NCBI GenBank assembly: GCA_000242935.3
Contig: CP007053.1
Span: 124,001-188,000 of the forward strand
From: Opitutaceae bacterium TAV5
Lineage (GTDB): Bacteria; Verrucomicrobiota; Verrucomicrobiia; Opitutales; Opitutaceae
Direction of reading: 5' to 3'
DNA length: 64,000 bases
Part shown: piece after piece, positions 19,532-31,845 of the stretch
Position numbering within the stretch: the first letter of the stretch is position 1
Layout: the number at the start of each line of letters is the position of its first letter
Translations under genes and position numbers: made by a program
The notes under the pieces: generated by a model
Database searches by the model: none
Told to the model about the DNA's origin: nothing
The model's input: only the letters and a program-made list of their open reading frames with translations

Positions 19532-21831
19532 GGGCTGGTCGATGAAGCCGGACTGGTTGCATTCCAGTTGCCTTGAGGTGTTTTTTCGAGAGTCAGGTCG
19601 CGCGGTTTTCCATCGTCGGAGCGCCAGGAAAAACCGGGAAGCTTGATCCGGGTGGCGTCAAGAAGAAGCAGGGTCCGGGGGACATCGGCTCCGGTGCGGA
19701 GCAGCGCAAGGCGGGCGGCGAAGCGGCCCCCGGGTTCGAGATCGGGGAAATGCAGCGGAGCGGAAGAAGAGGGATTTTCGGCAGGTGACCGGACGATGTG
19801 GTCAGTCCAGGCATCGGTTGTGATTTCGATGCGGTTTCCGTTTTCCGTAACGCGGGTTTCGAACGGGCGCGTGCTGTCGACATTGGCGGCGGTCACCGGC
19901 TGGAGAAGGGTGATAAAGCTGGCGTGACGGGCGTCGGCCTGACGGGCAGCCCAGGTGATGTGGGCATTGCGGTTGACGTCGACGTTGGGGAGGGTGGGTT
20001 GACGGAGGGTGAACGGGACGGAGGCGGGGGTGCTGGCAAGAAGTTGCACGCGGAGGGTGCCGCTCTGGCTTTCACAACGCAGCGTATTGTCCGATTCCTG
20101 AACCGGTTTTTTGCGAAACTGGCCGAGCCATTCGACGGTGGCAGGCGCAGGAGTATCGACTGTGTCGAATACGAGGATGTAGTGGCCGCGGCTGTGCAGA
20201 ACCTGGCGAGAGACGGCGGTGACGTCGTCGTAGGCGCCGGTGAGATCGATGGTGGTGGCATTCCAGTCGGGGGCGGTGAAAAAGCGGGTGATGGTGCCGC
20301 GGGCGTCACGGGTATAACGCTGGTTTTTGCCATTGATGAGGAGCGTGGCGTGGGATTCGGTGCCGTTGGAAAAATAGTTCCAGCGAGGGCCGCCGGACTG
20401 CCAGAAATCGCGGTCGCCGCCGCCGCGCCCGTAGCCGGGAGCGGTCAGGAGCCATTCGGAGCCGAAGGCGAGGGACAGGGCTCCGGCGTCGAGGTGGGAG
20501 TGGTTCCGGTTGGTGTATCCGGATTTTATTGACAGGAGATAGTCGTCAGGCATCCAGCCGGAGCGGGTGGTGACGATATCGCTGGCAAAGAGGTGGGCAT
20601 CAAGGGCGCGGGGGCCTTCGGGAGCGGGGGGCGGGGCGGTGCGGGACCAGAGAAGGTTGAGGGCATGAGTATCGGCCTCGCCGCGGGGAGGGGGGAGGCG
20701 GTCGGCGAACCACGAGGCGTCGGCGTCGCGGTATTCGGAGGCGAGGCGGTAGATGATGAAGTGGGGCGTGGACCAGTCGCGGGGAACGGCGTCGCCCCAG
20801 ATGAGGTTTCCGGCGAGGTCGGAAGTGGAGGCGTGGAGGCGGTAGTTGGCGGCGTTCTTCAGAAAAGATTTTTGATAGAGATCGGCGGAATCGGTGATGA
20901 GGCGGGTGGCCTCGATGTATTGAAGGATATAGGACATGCCGTAGGCCCAGTAGGAGACGCCTTCCTCGGAGCTGCCGTCAGCGGGGAAGGCGTCGGCGAC
21001 TTTCCGGAAGTTGAGGCGGGCGGCGGCGAGCCAGGCGGGTGCGTCGGGGATGTCGGTGTAAAAGGCAATGCCGCAGAAGCCGAGGGCGGCGACGCTGACG
21101 TGGTTGTGGTTGTCGGCGTAGCCGCGGGCCCAGAAGGCGGCTCCGTAAAGGCCCCGGAGAAGGGCGGGAAGGCGGGCGGCGACGGTGTCGATGATGCGGG
21201 TTTGCTCGGCAGGCGTGAAGGCTTCGCGATGCCAGTCCCAGGCGGTGGCGATGCCGCGGGCGATATGGCCGGCGGCGAGGTCGGCATTGTCTCCCATGCC
21301 GCGGTGGAGTTCGCGGCCCCAGGTTTCGTAGTCGAGGGTCGCGAGGACGAGGTCGTGCATCTTGTCCCGGTAGGGTTTTTCGGGGTACAGCCTGGCGGCG
21401 AGGGCGAGCGCGAAGATCCGGTCGCCGACTTCGCGCTGCCAGAGTTCTTCTTTCGCGCTGTAGAGGGTGCGGGCGTCGCCGCGGGTGCCGACGATTTTTT
21501 CCGGGGGCAGATAGGCGGGGACGGGTTTTTGAAGGAGCGCGTCCATCTCCTGGACGAAGCGGGCGGGGAGCCCGGCCCGGGACTCGCCGGGATTGCCGGA
21601 GAGAGCGACGATTTCGGAGCGAACTCGGGGCCATTGGGCGTCGCTAAAAAAGAGACGGGGCGTGGTGTTTCCGATCTTTTCCGACCAGGCGGCCGAGTTG
21701 ACGGCAAGTGTCCGGGCGACGTCGTCGGGAGTGATGAGAGGAAGGGGGCCGGCGGCCGTGACACGCAATGATGCCAGAACGGGAAAGACGAAAACGACGA
21801 GGACGGTGAACAACGGGGTGGTGCGTGTCAT
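19528..21831 (-). CDS. Heparinase II/III-like exported polysaccharide lyase
   Basis: 767 residues from ATG at 21,831 (MTRTTPLFTVLVVFVFPVLA begins a signal peptide). The N-terminal two-thirds is an alpha-helical toroid as in DUF4962/heparinase II-type lyases (DNHNHVSVAALGFCG, EEGVSYWAYG). The C-terminal part begins with the heparinase II/III motif NRNHSHLDAGALSLAFG. Such enzymes cleave uronate-containing polysaccharides by beta-elimination. The gene overlaps the 2-hydroxyacid dehydrogenase by 4 bp and follows a terminator after the LamG PEP-CTERM gene. The substrate (heparin-like, alginate or other uronan) cannot be read from sequence. Confidence 0.88.
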   Translation of the reverse strand: MTRTTPLFTVLVVFVFPVLASLRVTAAGPLPLITPDDVARTLAVNSAAWSEKIGNTTPRLFFSDAQWPRVRSEIVALSGNPGESRAGLPARFVQEMDALLQKPVPAYLPPEKIVGTRGDARTLYSAKEELWQREVGDRIFALALAARLYPEKPYRDKMHDLVLATLDYETWGRELHRGMGDNADLAAGHIARGIATAWDWHREAFTPAEQTRIIDTVAARLPALLRGLYGAAFWARGYADNHNHVSVAALGFCGIAFYTDIPDAPAWLAAARLNFRKVADAFPADGSSEEGVSYWAYGMSYILQYIEATRLITDSADLYQKSFLKNAANYRLHASTSDLAGNLIWGDAVPRDWSTPHFIIYRLASEYRDADASWFADRLPPPRGEADTHALNLLWSRTAPPPAPEGPRALDAHLFASDIVTTRSGWMPDDYLLSIKSGYTNRNHSHLDAGALSLAFGSEWLLTAPGYGRGGGDRDFWQSGGPRWNYFSNGTESHATLLINGKNQRYTRDARGTITRFFTAPDWNATTIDLTGAYDDVTAVSRQVLHSRGHYILVFDTVDTPAPATVEWLGQFRKKPVQESDNTLRCESQSGTLRVQLLASTPASVPFTLRQPTLPNVDVNRNAHITWAARQADARHASFITLLQPVTAANVDSTRPFETRVTENGNRIEITTDAWTDHIVRSPAENPSSSAPLHFPDLEPGGRFAARLALLRTGADVPRTLLLLDATRIKLPGFSWRSDDGKPRDLTLEKTPQGNWNATSPASSTSP

Positions 21832-21870
21832 GGCTGGCGGATATGCGTTCGTACAGGGGAAAACAGGTTG

Positions 21871-21900
21871 AAAAAGGACGAGGCAGGAGATGCCTCGTCC
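21871..21900 (-). terminator. Terminator downstream of PEP-CTERM LamG gene
   Basis: GGACGAGGCA pairs perfectly with TGCCTCGTCC across a 5-nt loop and is followed on the minus strand by TTTTT. It separates the PEP-CTERM gene from the heparinase-like gene. Confidence 0.88.
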
Positions 21901-21934
21901 TTGTGATGGGCAGGAGTGGCGAATGCGTGTCGGT

Positions 21935-22837
21935 TTACTTGCGGCGGCGAATGATAGCGAGGACGAGGGTGGCTCCGCCAAGGAGGAGGGCCCAGGTGGA
22001 AGGTTCGGGGATGCCGGAGGGATTGAAGATGAGGTTGAGCTGTTGCTCCGAAAGCGCCCCGGCGGCGCCACCGGTGGCTCCATAAATGGCGATATCGTCC
22101 ATCATGCCCTGGAAGGGGCGGGTGGTGTCGCCGGAGGTGCTGTTGTTGCCGAGGAGAAGTTGCCCGGTGAAGGTGTTGAGCGCGCCGGCATCGAGGGTGG
22201 CGGTGCCGGCCTTCGAGAGGGTGCCGGCTGGATCCGTGCCCACGTAAAAGACCACATTGTCAATGTCGGTGGTGGAATCATAGGTCACGGCAAAAAACAT
22301 CCAGGAGTTCACCGAGGTGTAGGCCGTGCTGCTGTAGACGCTTGTTCCGTTAACCTGGAGGGCGAGCTGGTTCGCGCTGCCCGCCATCAGGGTCAATGTA
22401 CTTGAACTGATGATACGTGCTGCGTTGTTGAGGGTTGTTGCGGGGTTGATCCATCCGGTCAGGGTGAAGGAGGTGAGGCCGGACAGGGATTGCAGGCTTG
22501 AGTCGCTGGACCAGATCACGCCCGCGGGACCGGTGGAATTGGGAGCGGTGGCCCCCATGCCGGTCGAGCTGGTCAGGTCGAAGGCATGGTCGCCGCTCTG
22601 GCCGGAGCGGCCGGCGCCGTCGGCACTGAAATAAGCGGTATTGGTTCCGCCGTGGGCAACCATGGTGATCGCGCCGCCGCTCGCGGTGCCGTGGTTGGCA
22701 GTAGAGACGTCGGTATTGTTGTTGAAATCCCAACGGAAGAGCGGATCGGATTGTGCATTGGCCGCCTGAAGCAGGGTGGCGAGGATCGCACCGAGGAAGG
22801 CAGCGGGTCGGAGGATGCCGTTTTTGCGGGTTTTCAT
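21935..22837 (-). CDS. PEP-CTERM protein with LamG domain
   Basis: 300 residues from ATG at 22,837. It has a signal peptide ending in AANAQS, a LamG/concanavalin-like domain through most of the chain (SGDHAFDLTSSTGMG, NSWMFFAVTYD, GQLLLGNNSTSGDTTRPF), and a PEP-CTERM tail (IPEPSTWALLLGG, hydrophobic run, IIRRRK). The domain is nearly the same as the C-terminal domain of the deacetylase-like protein at 16,746 but here carries the exosortase signal. Likely a surface glycan-binding protein of the same locus. It is followed by a strong terminator. Confidence 0.9.
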   Translation of the reverse strand: MKTRKNGILRPAAFLGAILATLLQAANAQSDPLFRWDFNNNTDVSTANHGTASGGAITMVAHGGTNTAYFSADGAGRSGQSGDHAFDLTSSTGMGATAPNSTGPAGVIWSSDSSLQSLSGLTSFTLTGWINPATTLNNAARIISSSTLTLMAGSANQLALQVNGTSVYSSTAYTSVNSWMFFAVTYDSTTDIDNVVFYVGTDPAGTLSKAGTATLDAGALNTFTGQLLLGNNSTSGDTTRPFQGMMDDIAIYGATGGAAGALSEQQLNLIFNPSGIPEPSTWALLLGGATLVLAIIRRRK

Positions 22838-22903
22838 GACGATGTCGTGTTGATGTTGATTGCGGGTTGCGGACAAGGAGGGGACGATGAGCAGGGGAAA
22901 TGC

Positions 22904-23683
22904 TCACTCCTGGAAAACGGCGCGTTCGAGAGCGATGTCGGGTTTGAGGGTTTCGATGTGACCGTCGGCAAAGAGGTAGTTGGCGGAGCCGGAGTGACGT
23001 TCGGGGGCGCCGGAGTCGTAGCCGTCGGGTTTGCTGGCGGCAGCGGTGGCGACCCATCCGGTGGTTTTGGCGTCGAGGTGATAGTCGCTGCTGTCGCCAA
23101 CGAGGATGTTGCGCGAAGGATTGACGATGCCGGTGGCAGGAAAACGCATCTTGTTGCGACCACTGAAGTTGATGTCACGGCCGTTGACGTTGAGGCTGAA
23201 GTTCATGCCATAGCCGAGAGCGTTCAGATTCGTGGCCTGAACGGCGGCAACATTGCCAAAGAAGCTGAAATAGGAGGGACAATAGGCCGGGTTGCCTTTG
23301 GGGTCGTGTTCCTTGAGACGATACATGTTGACCCGGCCGACCGCCAGTTTGGGCGAGGTGTAGGGAGCGAGTTCGAGCTGCCAGGGGCCACCGCCCGGAT
23401 TCTGGTTAGGGTCTTCCGGAGCGTCGGGCTGGCGAGGGGCCGGATAAAGCCCGCGGTTGTCCTCGGCGTAGAGCATGAAGGCGGTGCCGATCTGGCGGAG
23501 GTTGCTTTTGCAAACGGCCGATTGGGCCGTGGTGCGCACTTTGCTGACCGTAGGGATGATGATACCGGCCAGAATGCCGATAATGGCGATGACAGTGAGC
23601 AGTTCGATAAGAGTAAAGGCGCGTTGCTGACCGCGGGCAAAGAATATGGTTTGGGGGCGCGAGGGGGGGAGTAGAGTAAACAT
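22904..23683 (-). CDS. Prepilin-type N-terminal domain secreted protein
   Basis: 259 residues from ATG at 23,683. The prepilin signature [20 protein letters not shown] starts near residue 22; the C-terminal region has HSGSANYLFADGHIETL, a good match to the H-X9-DG ending of Verrucomicrobiota/Planctomycetota pseudopilin-like proteins. It is 66 bp upstream of the PEP-CTERM LamG gene on the same strand, so co-transcription is likely. A symmetric GAAAGC/GCTTTC palindrome lies 31 bp upstream of its start. Confidence 0.9.
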   Translation of the reverse strand: MFTLLPPSRPQTIFFARGQQRAFTLIELLTVIAIIGILAGIIIPTVSKVRTTAQSAVCKSNLRQIGTAFMLYAEDNRGLYPAPRQPDAPEDPNQNPGGGPWQLELAPYTSPKLAVGRVNMYRLKEHDPKGNPAYCPSYFSFFGNVAAVQATNLNALGYGMNFSLNVNGRDINFSGRNKMRFPATGIVNPSRNILVGDSSDYHLDAKTTGWVATAAASKPDGYDSGAPERHSGSANYLFADGHIETLKPDIALERAVFQE

Positions 23684-23713
23684 GGACGAAAACTTGTGCC
23701 GGAAATACGGGAG

Positions 23714-23735
23714 TTGAAAGCATGGCAGCTTTCAA
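23714..23735. promoter_or_regulatory. Candidate LacI-type operator upstream of prepilin/PEP-CTERM genes
   Basis: TTGAAAGC-N6-GCTTTCAA is a perfect palindrome with 8-bp arms; a third half-site TTGAAAGC lies at 23,740-23,747. The half-site resembles those of LacI-family regulators, and such a regulator is encoded just upstream (23,788-24,843). Control of the locus by that protein is inferred. Confidence 0.5.
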
Positions 23736-23787
23736 ATTATTGAAAGCATATCAGACAGGGGAGACTGGGCTAACGGAGTACGAAGGA

Positions 23788-24843
23788 TCACCGCCCTTTT
23801 AGCGAAAGGCGGCGGACGGTGGCGCCGGGATACCAGGTGCCGTCAACAAGGGTGTAGGCGATGATCCCGGGGAGGCCGCGTTCGTTGCGCTGGAGCATGC
23901 CGACAAGAACATCCACGGCGGTGGCCCCGACGAGCCGGTCGTTCTGGAGAATGCCGGTGATGTGGGGTTCGTTGGTGTGGGCGCTGAGGTTGGTGACGCC
24001 GATATCGCGGGGGACACGCAGGCCGAAATCTTTCCCGAACCAGTCGATCATCTCCTGGGAGATCCCCTGGGTGATGATGACGTCGGGTGTGTATTTATGC
24101 ATCCATACACGTAGTTCTTCCGGCCGGACAACGTCGGTGAGAAATGGCGGGATGCGGGCGCAGTCGGGAAGGTGTCTGTGGGCGCTGTCAAAGCCGGCGG
24201 TGTAGCCGTTGTTGACCTTGTTGTCCCAGTCTTCGCAGAGGCAGAGGCCGATGCGACGGTAACCGAGTTCGTGGAGTCGGGTGACAAGGAGTTTTGCCGA
24301 AAGAAACTGGTGGTTGGTGACAACGTGCAGGCGGGCAGGACGGAGGCTGTAGCCGAGGGCGACGGCGGTGAAATCGGCGAAATCAAAATCGAGGCGGTTG
24401 CTGTCGTGTTCCTGCGGTGGAGAGATGATGCCCTGGATGTTGCGGGCGCGGAGGATCGAGGCCATGCGGGCGGGCGTGATGCCGGGGGCACGCAGGAAAA
24501 ACTCTTCGAGTTTGTAGCCGAACTGCGCGGCGCGTTCGGCCGCACCGAGGTAGTAGTCGTTGAAGGTGGTGATGTCGCGGAGCTTGATGGCGTCCTTGTG
24601 ACGGGGCCAGTTGTCGAGCCAGGCGAGGGTGGACTGGTAGGGGGCGGCGCGGACGCCCTTGCGGTGGGCGACGAGCGCGGCCATGCCGGGGTCGGGTGTG
24701 TAGCCGAGCGCGTCGGCGATCTTGCGGATGCGGTCGCGCATCCCGGGACGCAGCTTGGGGCTGTTGCGCAGGGCCAAGCTCACGGTGGAGATGTGGACCT
24801 TGGCCTGGGCGGCGATGTCGCGAAGAGTGATGCGGCTGGGCAT
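23788..24843 (-). CDS. LacI-family transcriptional regulator
   Basis: 351 residues from ATG at 24,843, where the HTH starts (ITLRDIAAQAKVHISTVSLAL). The hinge and effector-binding domain follow, with the same PDPGMAALVAHRKG insert seen in the 2,596 regulator, marking the same Opitutaceae-expanded subgroup. The C-terminal domain contains GYRRIGLCLCED and RDIGVTNLSAH. Divergent from the SGNH hydrolase gene, and located at the head of the glycan locus on the same strand, it is the likely local regulator. Confidence 0.92.
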   Translation of the reverse strand: MPSRITLRDIAAQAKVHISTVSLALRNSPKLRPGMRDRIRKIADALGYTPDPGMAALVAHRKGVRAAPYQSTLAWLDNWPRHKDAIKLRDITTFNDYYLGAAERAAQFGYKLEEFFLRAPGITPARMASILRARNIQGIISPPQEHDSNRLDFDFADFTAVALGYSLRPARLHVVTNHQFLSAKLLVTRLHELGYRRIGLCLCEDWDNKVNNGYTAGFDSAHRHLPDCARIPPFLTDVVRPEELRVWMHKYTPDVIITQGISQEMIDWFGKDFGLRVPRDIGVTNLSAHTNEPHITGILQNDRLVGATAVDVLVGMLQRNERGLPGIIAYTLVDGTWYPGATVRRLSLKGR

Positions 24844-24972
24844 TGGTGGACAGGGTCGCGTGCGTTCCTGCTTAAGGGGAGATTTTCCGACGTCAACCTC
24901 GCGACTTTCCTCCGGTTTTCCCAAAACGAGGTGTTGCGGATGGCGGCAGAAGAGGCGTTGGCTGGTGGTCTT

Positions 24973-25617
24973 ATGTCTCTCCAGCTCAAGTCCGACGACA
25001 CCCTGCTTTTTTATGGCGACAGTATCACTGACTGCGGCCGCGACCGCGCCAGTCTCGCGTCCCTCGGCGGAGGTTATGTGAACTACATCAACGCGCAGCT
25101 CGGCAACCGCCTGCCTTCGCCGGCGCGCAAGGTCATCAACACCGGCATCAGCGGCAACCGGATCTACGATCTGGAGGCGCGGCTGGAAGCCGACCTGCTG
25201 GCGCACCGGCCGACGGTCGTCACATTCCTGATCGGCATCAACGACACGTGGCGGCGGTTCGACCGCAACCTGATGTCGCCGACGGCGGAGTTTCGCGCCG
25301 CCTTCCGGCGTATCCTGGGGCGCATTACAACGGAGCTCTCCCCGGCGCCCCGTCTGGTGCTGATGGAGCCGTTCCTGCTGCCGGTGCCGGAGGATCGGCG
25401 CACGTGGCGCGAGGACCTGGACCCGAAGATCACGACGGTGCGTGATCTGGCGGTGGAGTTCGGCAGCGACCTGATCCCGCTCGACGGACTTTTTGCCGCG
25501 GCGGCGACGCGCGCGCCGGCGGCGTACTGGTTGCCGGACGGCGTGCACCCTTCGGCAGCCGGCCACGCGCTGGTGGCGGAAGCGTGGCTGCGCAATGCCG
25601 GGGCAGTCTGCGGATGA
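24973..25617 (+). CDS. SGNH/GDSL hydrolase
   Basis: 214 residues from ATG at 24,973 (ATG at 24,940 is in frame and also possible). All SGNH blocks are visible: block I YGDSITDCG with the nucleophilic Ser, block II Gly in NTGISGNRI, block III GINDTW with the oxyanion Asn, and block V DGVHPSAAGH with the catalytic Asp and His. Such enzymes are esterases or lipases, often deacetylating xylan or other glycans. It has no signal peptide. Divergent from the LacI-type gene, consistent with carbohydrate ester removal as part of the locus. Confidence 0.9.
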   Translation: MSLQLKSDDTLLFYGDSITDCGRDRASLASLGGGYVNYINAQLGNRLPSPARKVINTGISGNRIYDLEARLEADLLAHRPTVVTFLIGINDTWRRFDRNLMSPTAEFRAAFRRILGRITTELSPAPRLVLMEPFLLPVPEDRRTWREDLDPKITTVRDLAVEFGSDLIPLDGLFAAAATRAPAAYWLPDGVHPSAAGHALVAEAWLRNAGAVCG

Positions 25618-25634
25618 AAAGCCGGGACGCTGAC

Positions 25635-25753
25635 GTGGCACGGGCTTCCAGCCCGTGGTTTGATGTGGCATGGGCATCCTGCCCATGATTGTCGGGGAGG
25701 GGGACGTTTGCGGCGCGGAGCGCCGTCCACGGGCAAGGATGCCCGTGCCACGT
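25635..25753. repeat. REP-like palindromic element (copy 2)
   Basis: It contains GTGGCACGGGCTTCCAGCCC, then GTGGCATGGGCATCCTGCCC, then GCGCGGAGCGCCGTCC, then a final GGGCAAGGATGCCCGTGCCAC. The layout matches the 11,726 element, with several short hairpins between outer inverted arms. It separates the SGNH gene from secA. Confidence 0.7.
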
Positions 25754-25787
25754 CGGAGTGCGTAACATCCCCCCGCCGCGCCGCGGG

Positions 25788-28799
<3,012 letters not shown>

Positions 28800-29031
28800 G
28801 TAAAACGGAGAAGCGTAGGAGCGCAGGGGCAGGTGGCAAACGGTAAAATCAGGAGAGCAGGGCGGCGAATCGCGGGCGCCGGTCGCACGAAAACGATCCG
28901 CGATCGCCAGGCGCGATCAGGCAGACCCTGCGCGCGGCGAAACCTCCTGGTTCCCATTATCTTGTAATGAAACTGCAAAAATTTCCCCGCCGGTTCGCAA
29001 ACTGCGCACGCAACCTGCTATTATCCGGTTC

Positions 29032-30543
29032 ATGCCATCCACCTCTTTGTCACCGCACCCGCCCGGCGCCTCCCCTTCCGCGCCGGGAGCCAGCCCGACC
29101 ACGCTCGAAGGTTACGCACCGGAAGCTTTCTTCGACGAGATGTTCACCGCCGACGGCACACTCCGCCCGCATTACCGGAAATTCGCCAGCCGGTTCGGCA
29201 ACATCCCCCGCGAGGAATTCGATGCCAAACGGCATGCAGTGGACTTCATGTTCCTGCGGCAAGGCATCACCTTCAATGTCTACGGCGACTCGCAGGGCAC
29301 CGAACGTGTTTTCCCGTTCGACCTCATGCCGCGCATCATCCCCGCCGCCGAATGGGAAAGCCTCGAGGCCGGCCTCGTGCAGCGCATCACCGCGCTCAAC
29401 CTCTTCCTGCACGATATCTACCACGACCAGAAGATCATCAAGGACGGCGTCATCCCGCCGTTCTATGTCCTGTCCGCAAAACACTTCCGGCGCGAGTTCG
29501 TCAACTTCCAGGTGCCCGGCGACATCTACATCCATATTTGCGGCACCGACCTGATCCGCGGGGCCGACGGCGACTACATGGTGCTCGAGGACAACGCCCG
29601 CTCCCCCTCCGGCGTCAGCTACGTGCTGGAAAACCGCCGCGCCATGAAACGCACGTTCCCCGATATCTACGAGTCGGTCGGCGTGCGTCCGGTGAGCAAT
29701 TACCCGGCCGAGCTTCTCGAGGTGCTCCAGCACATCGCCCCCGCCGGCGTGGCCGATCCCACCGTCGTCCTCCTCACGCCCGGCCCCTACAACAGCGCCT
29801 ACTTCGAACACACCTCGCTCGCCCGCCAGATGGGCATCGAGATCGTCGAGGGCCGCGACCTCGTGGTGCGCGACCAGCGCGTGTGCATGCGCACGACCAA
29901 AGGCCTGCAACCCGTCCACGTCATCTATCGGCGCATCGACGACGATTTTCTCGATCCGACCGTTTTCCGCGCCGACTCCGAGCTCGGCGTTCCCGGCCTC
30001 ATCCACGCCTATCGTTCCGGCCACGTCTCGCTCGCCAACACTATCGGCACCGGCCTCGCGGACGACAAGGTCATGTACTATTTCGTCCCCCGGATCATCA
30101 AGTACTACCTCGACCAGGAACCCCTCTTGCCCAACGTCCCCACCTGGCTCGCCAGCGAAGAGAAGGACCGCAGCTACATCCTCGATCATCTCGACGAACT
30201 CGTCGTGAAGGCCGCCAACGAGGCCGGCGGCTACGGCATGCTGATCGGACCGAAATCCACCGCGGAAGAACGCGAAAAATTCCGCCAGCTCATCAAGGCG
30301 GACCCGCGCAACTACATCGCGCAGCCCATGATCTCGCTCTCGCGCCACCCGACCTACATCGAGGAGACCGGCCTGTTCGAAGGACGCCACATCGACCTGC
30401 GCCCCTTCATCCTCTACGGGAAGAAGACCACCGTCATTCCCGGCGGCCTCACCCGCGTGGCCCTCCGTCGCGGCTCCATTGTCGTCAACTCCTCCCAGGG
30501 CGGCGGCAGCAAGGACACGTGGGTACTGTACGGGAACGAGTGA
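29032..30543 (+). CDS. Circularly permuted ATP-grasp protein (DUF404/407, COG2308)
   Basis: 503 residues from ATG at 29,032. The family core is clear: [12 protein letters not shown]-type N-terminal region (here [12 protein letters not shown]), [47 protein letters not shown], and the C-terminal [14 protein letters not shown] and [19 protein letters not shown]. These circularly permuted ATP-grasp enzymes are predicted peptide or amide ligases. The gene is followed by an alpha-E protein and a transglutaminase, the conserved trio; the physiological product is not established. Divergent from secA. Confidence 0.93.
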   Translation: MPSTSLSPHPPGASPSAPGASPTTLEGYAPEAFFDEMFTADGTLRPHYRKFASRFGNIPREEFDAKRHAVDFMFLRQGITFNVYGDSQGTERVFPFDLMPRIIPAAEWESLEAGLVQRITALNLFLHDIYHDQKIIKDGVIPPFYVLSAKHFRREFVNFQVPGDIYIHICGTDLIRGADGDYMVLEDNARSPSGVSYVLENRRAMKRTFPDIYESVGVRPVSNYPAELLEVLQHIAPAGVADPTVVLLTPGPYNSAYFEHTSLARQMGIEIVEGRDLVVRDQRVCMRTTKGLQPVHVIYRRIDDDFLDPTVFRADSELGVPGLIHAYRSGHVSLANTIGTGLADDKVMYYFVPRIIKYYLDQEPLLPNVPTWLASEEKDRSYILDHLDELVVKAANEAGGYGMLIGPKSTAEEREKFRQLIKADPRNYIAQPMISLSRHPTYIEETGLFEGRHIDLRPFILYGKKTTVIPGGLTRVALRRGSIVVNSSQGGGSKDTWVLYGNE

Positions 30544-30552
30544 ACAAAAAAA

Positions 30553-30702
30553 TGACGAATTACGAATGACGAATTACGAATTTCCCGACCCCTCCGGCAC
30601 AGCCGGAGCCCGTCCATTCGTCATCCGTAATTTTCCCCCCTCCCCTGGTTTTCCGTCACTCATCATTTGTCATTCGTAATTTGTAATTCGTAATTTCCTC
30701 CC
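30553..30702. repeat. Intergenic GAATTACGAAT-type repeats flanking the ATP-grasp/alpha-E junction
   Basis: Two tandem GACGAATTACGAAT units (about 30,553-30,583) face reverse-oriented units ATTCGTAATTTGTAATTCG at about 30,672-30,696, forming an inverted pair around a 90-bp spacer. The whole 159-bp gap between the two genes consists of this material. Confidence 0.6.
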
Positions 30703-31755
30703 ATGCTAAGCCGCGTTGCCAACAGCCTTTACTGGATGAGTCGCTATCTCGAGCGCGCCGAAAACACGGCGCGCCTCGTTGACGTCAATCTGCAGCTCCT
30801 CCTCGACTTCCAGAACTTCGACGATCACGCCCTCACCGTTCACTGGATGCCCATCGTCCAGAGTTCCGGCGACGAGACCCTTTTCACCTCGCTCCACCCG
30901 CGCGCGACCGGCGAAGCCGTCACCCAGTTCCTCGTCTTCCAGACCGAGAATACCAACTCCGTGCTCAGCGCCGTCACCCAGGCCCGGGAAAACGCCCGCA
31001 TGGTGCGCGACCAGATCACCGTCGAGCTCTGGGAAGAGCTCAACCGCCTCTACCTCTTCCTGCATTCGCCCCGCGCCCGGCAGCTCATCCGCTCCAGCCC
31101 GGCCGAGTTTTTCCAGGAAGTGAAGGCCGCCTCGCTCCTCATGCAGGGCATCACCGACGCCATCGTCATGCGCAACGAAGGGTGGAACTTCCTGCAAGTC
31201 GGCAAATACCTCGAACGCGCCGACAAGACCTCGCGCATCCTCGACGTGCGCCACGCCACCTTCCCCGACCGCGGCGCTCCCGGGCCGATCTCGCCGGCCG
31301 ACACGCCGGCATGGTCCGCCATCCTCCGCTCGTGCAGCGCCTGGGACGCCTACCAGTCGCTCTACGGCGCTGAAGTCCAGCCCGCCGAGGTCGCCGAGCT
31401 CCTCATCCTTTCCGAGGATTTCCCGCGCTCCGTGCGCTACTGCGTCGAACGGCTCAACACCGACCTGCGCGACATCTCCGGCGTCGCCGCCGGACGTTTC
31501 TCCAACGATGCGGAAAAGCTTGCCGGCCGCCTGCTCGCCGAGCTCCAGTTCAGCACCGCTTCCGACATTTTCGAAACCGGCCTGCACACCTGGATCGACC
31601 TCTTGCAAACTCGCCTTAACGCCATCGGCGCCGCCCTCTTCAAAACCTACATCCTGCACGCCTTCCAGGAAGGCGAGAGCGACCGCCTGCGCCAGCAGGA
31701 AGAGCAACAGCAGCAGCAACCGGATACGGAATGCGGAGTGCGGAATGCGGAATAA
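30703..31755 (+). CDS. Alpha-E domain protein (DUF403, COG2307)
   Basis: 350 residues from ATG at 30,703. The opening LSRVANSLYWMSRYLERAENTARL is the alpha-E family hallmark; the remainder is an all-helical bundle (RMVRDQITVELWEELNRLY, YLERADKTSRILDVR). Partner of the circularly permuted ATP-grasp protein in a predicted peptide-ligation system. The last residues (Gln-rich stretch then TECGVRNAE) are encoded by an intergenic repeat that has run into the reading frame, so the native C-terminus is probably about 12-20 residues shorter. Confidence 0.92.
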   Translation: MLSRVANSLYWMSRYLERAENTARLVDVNLQLLLDFQNFDDHALTVHWMPIVQSSGDETLFTSLHPRATGEAVTQFLVFQTENTNSVLSAVTQARENARMVRDQITVELWEELNRLYLFLHSPRARQLIRSSPAEFFQEVKAASLLMQGITDAIVMRNEGWNFLQVGKYLERADKTSRILDVRHATFPDRGAPGPISPADTPAWSAILRSCSAWDAYQSLYGAEVQPAEVAELLILSEDFPRSVRYCVERLNTDLRDISGVAAGRFSNDAEKLAGRLLAELQFSTASDIFETGLHTWIDLLQTRLNAIGAALFKTYILHAFQEGESDRLRQQEEQQQQQPDTECGVRNAE

Positions 31756-31845
31756 AAACCACACCCGTCTTCATTCCCTTTGCCTCCCCTGCCCTCGCCC
31801 GCCGCTTGCGCCGTTCTGCAATCCGCATTCCGCACTCCGCATTCC
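31727..31845. repeat. GGAATGCGGAGTGCGG inverted repeat overlapping the alpha-E C-terminus
   Basis: The 27-bp unit at 31,727-31,753 (alternating GGAATGCGG and AGTGCGG) recurs as an inverted copy at 31,821-31,845, immediately before the next start codon. The left copy supplies the last codons and stop of the alpha-E gene. Confidence 0.7.
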
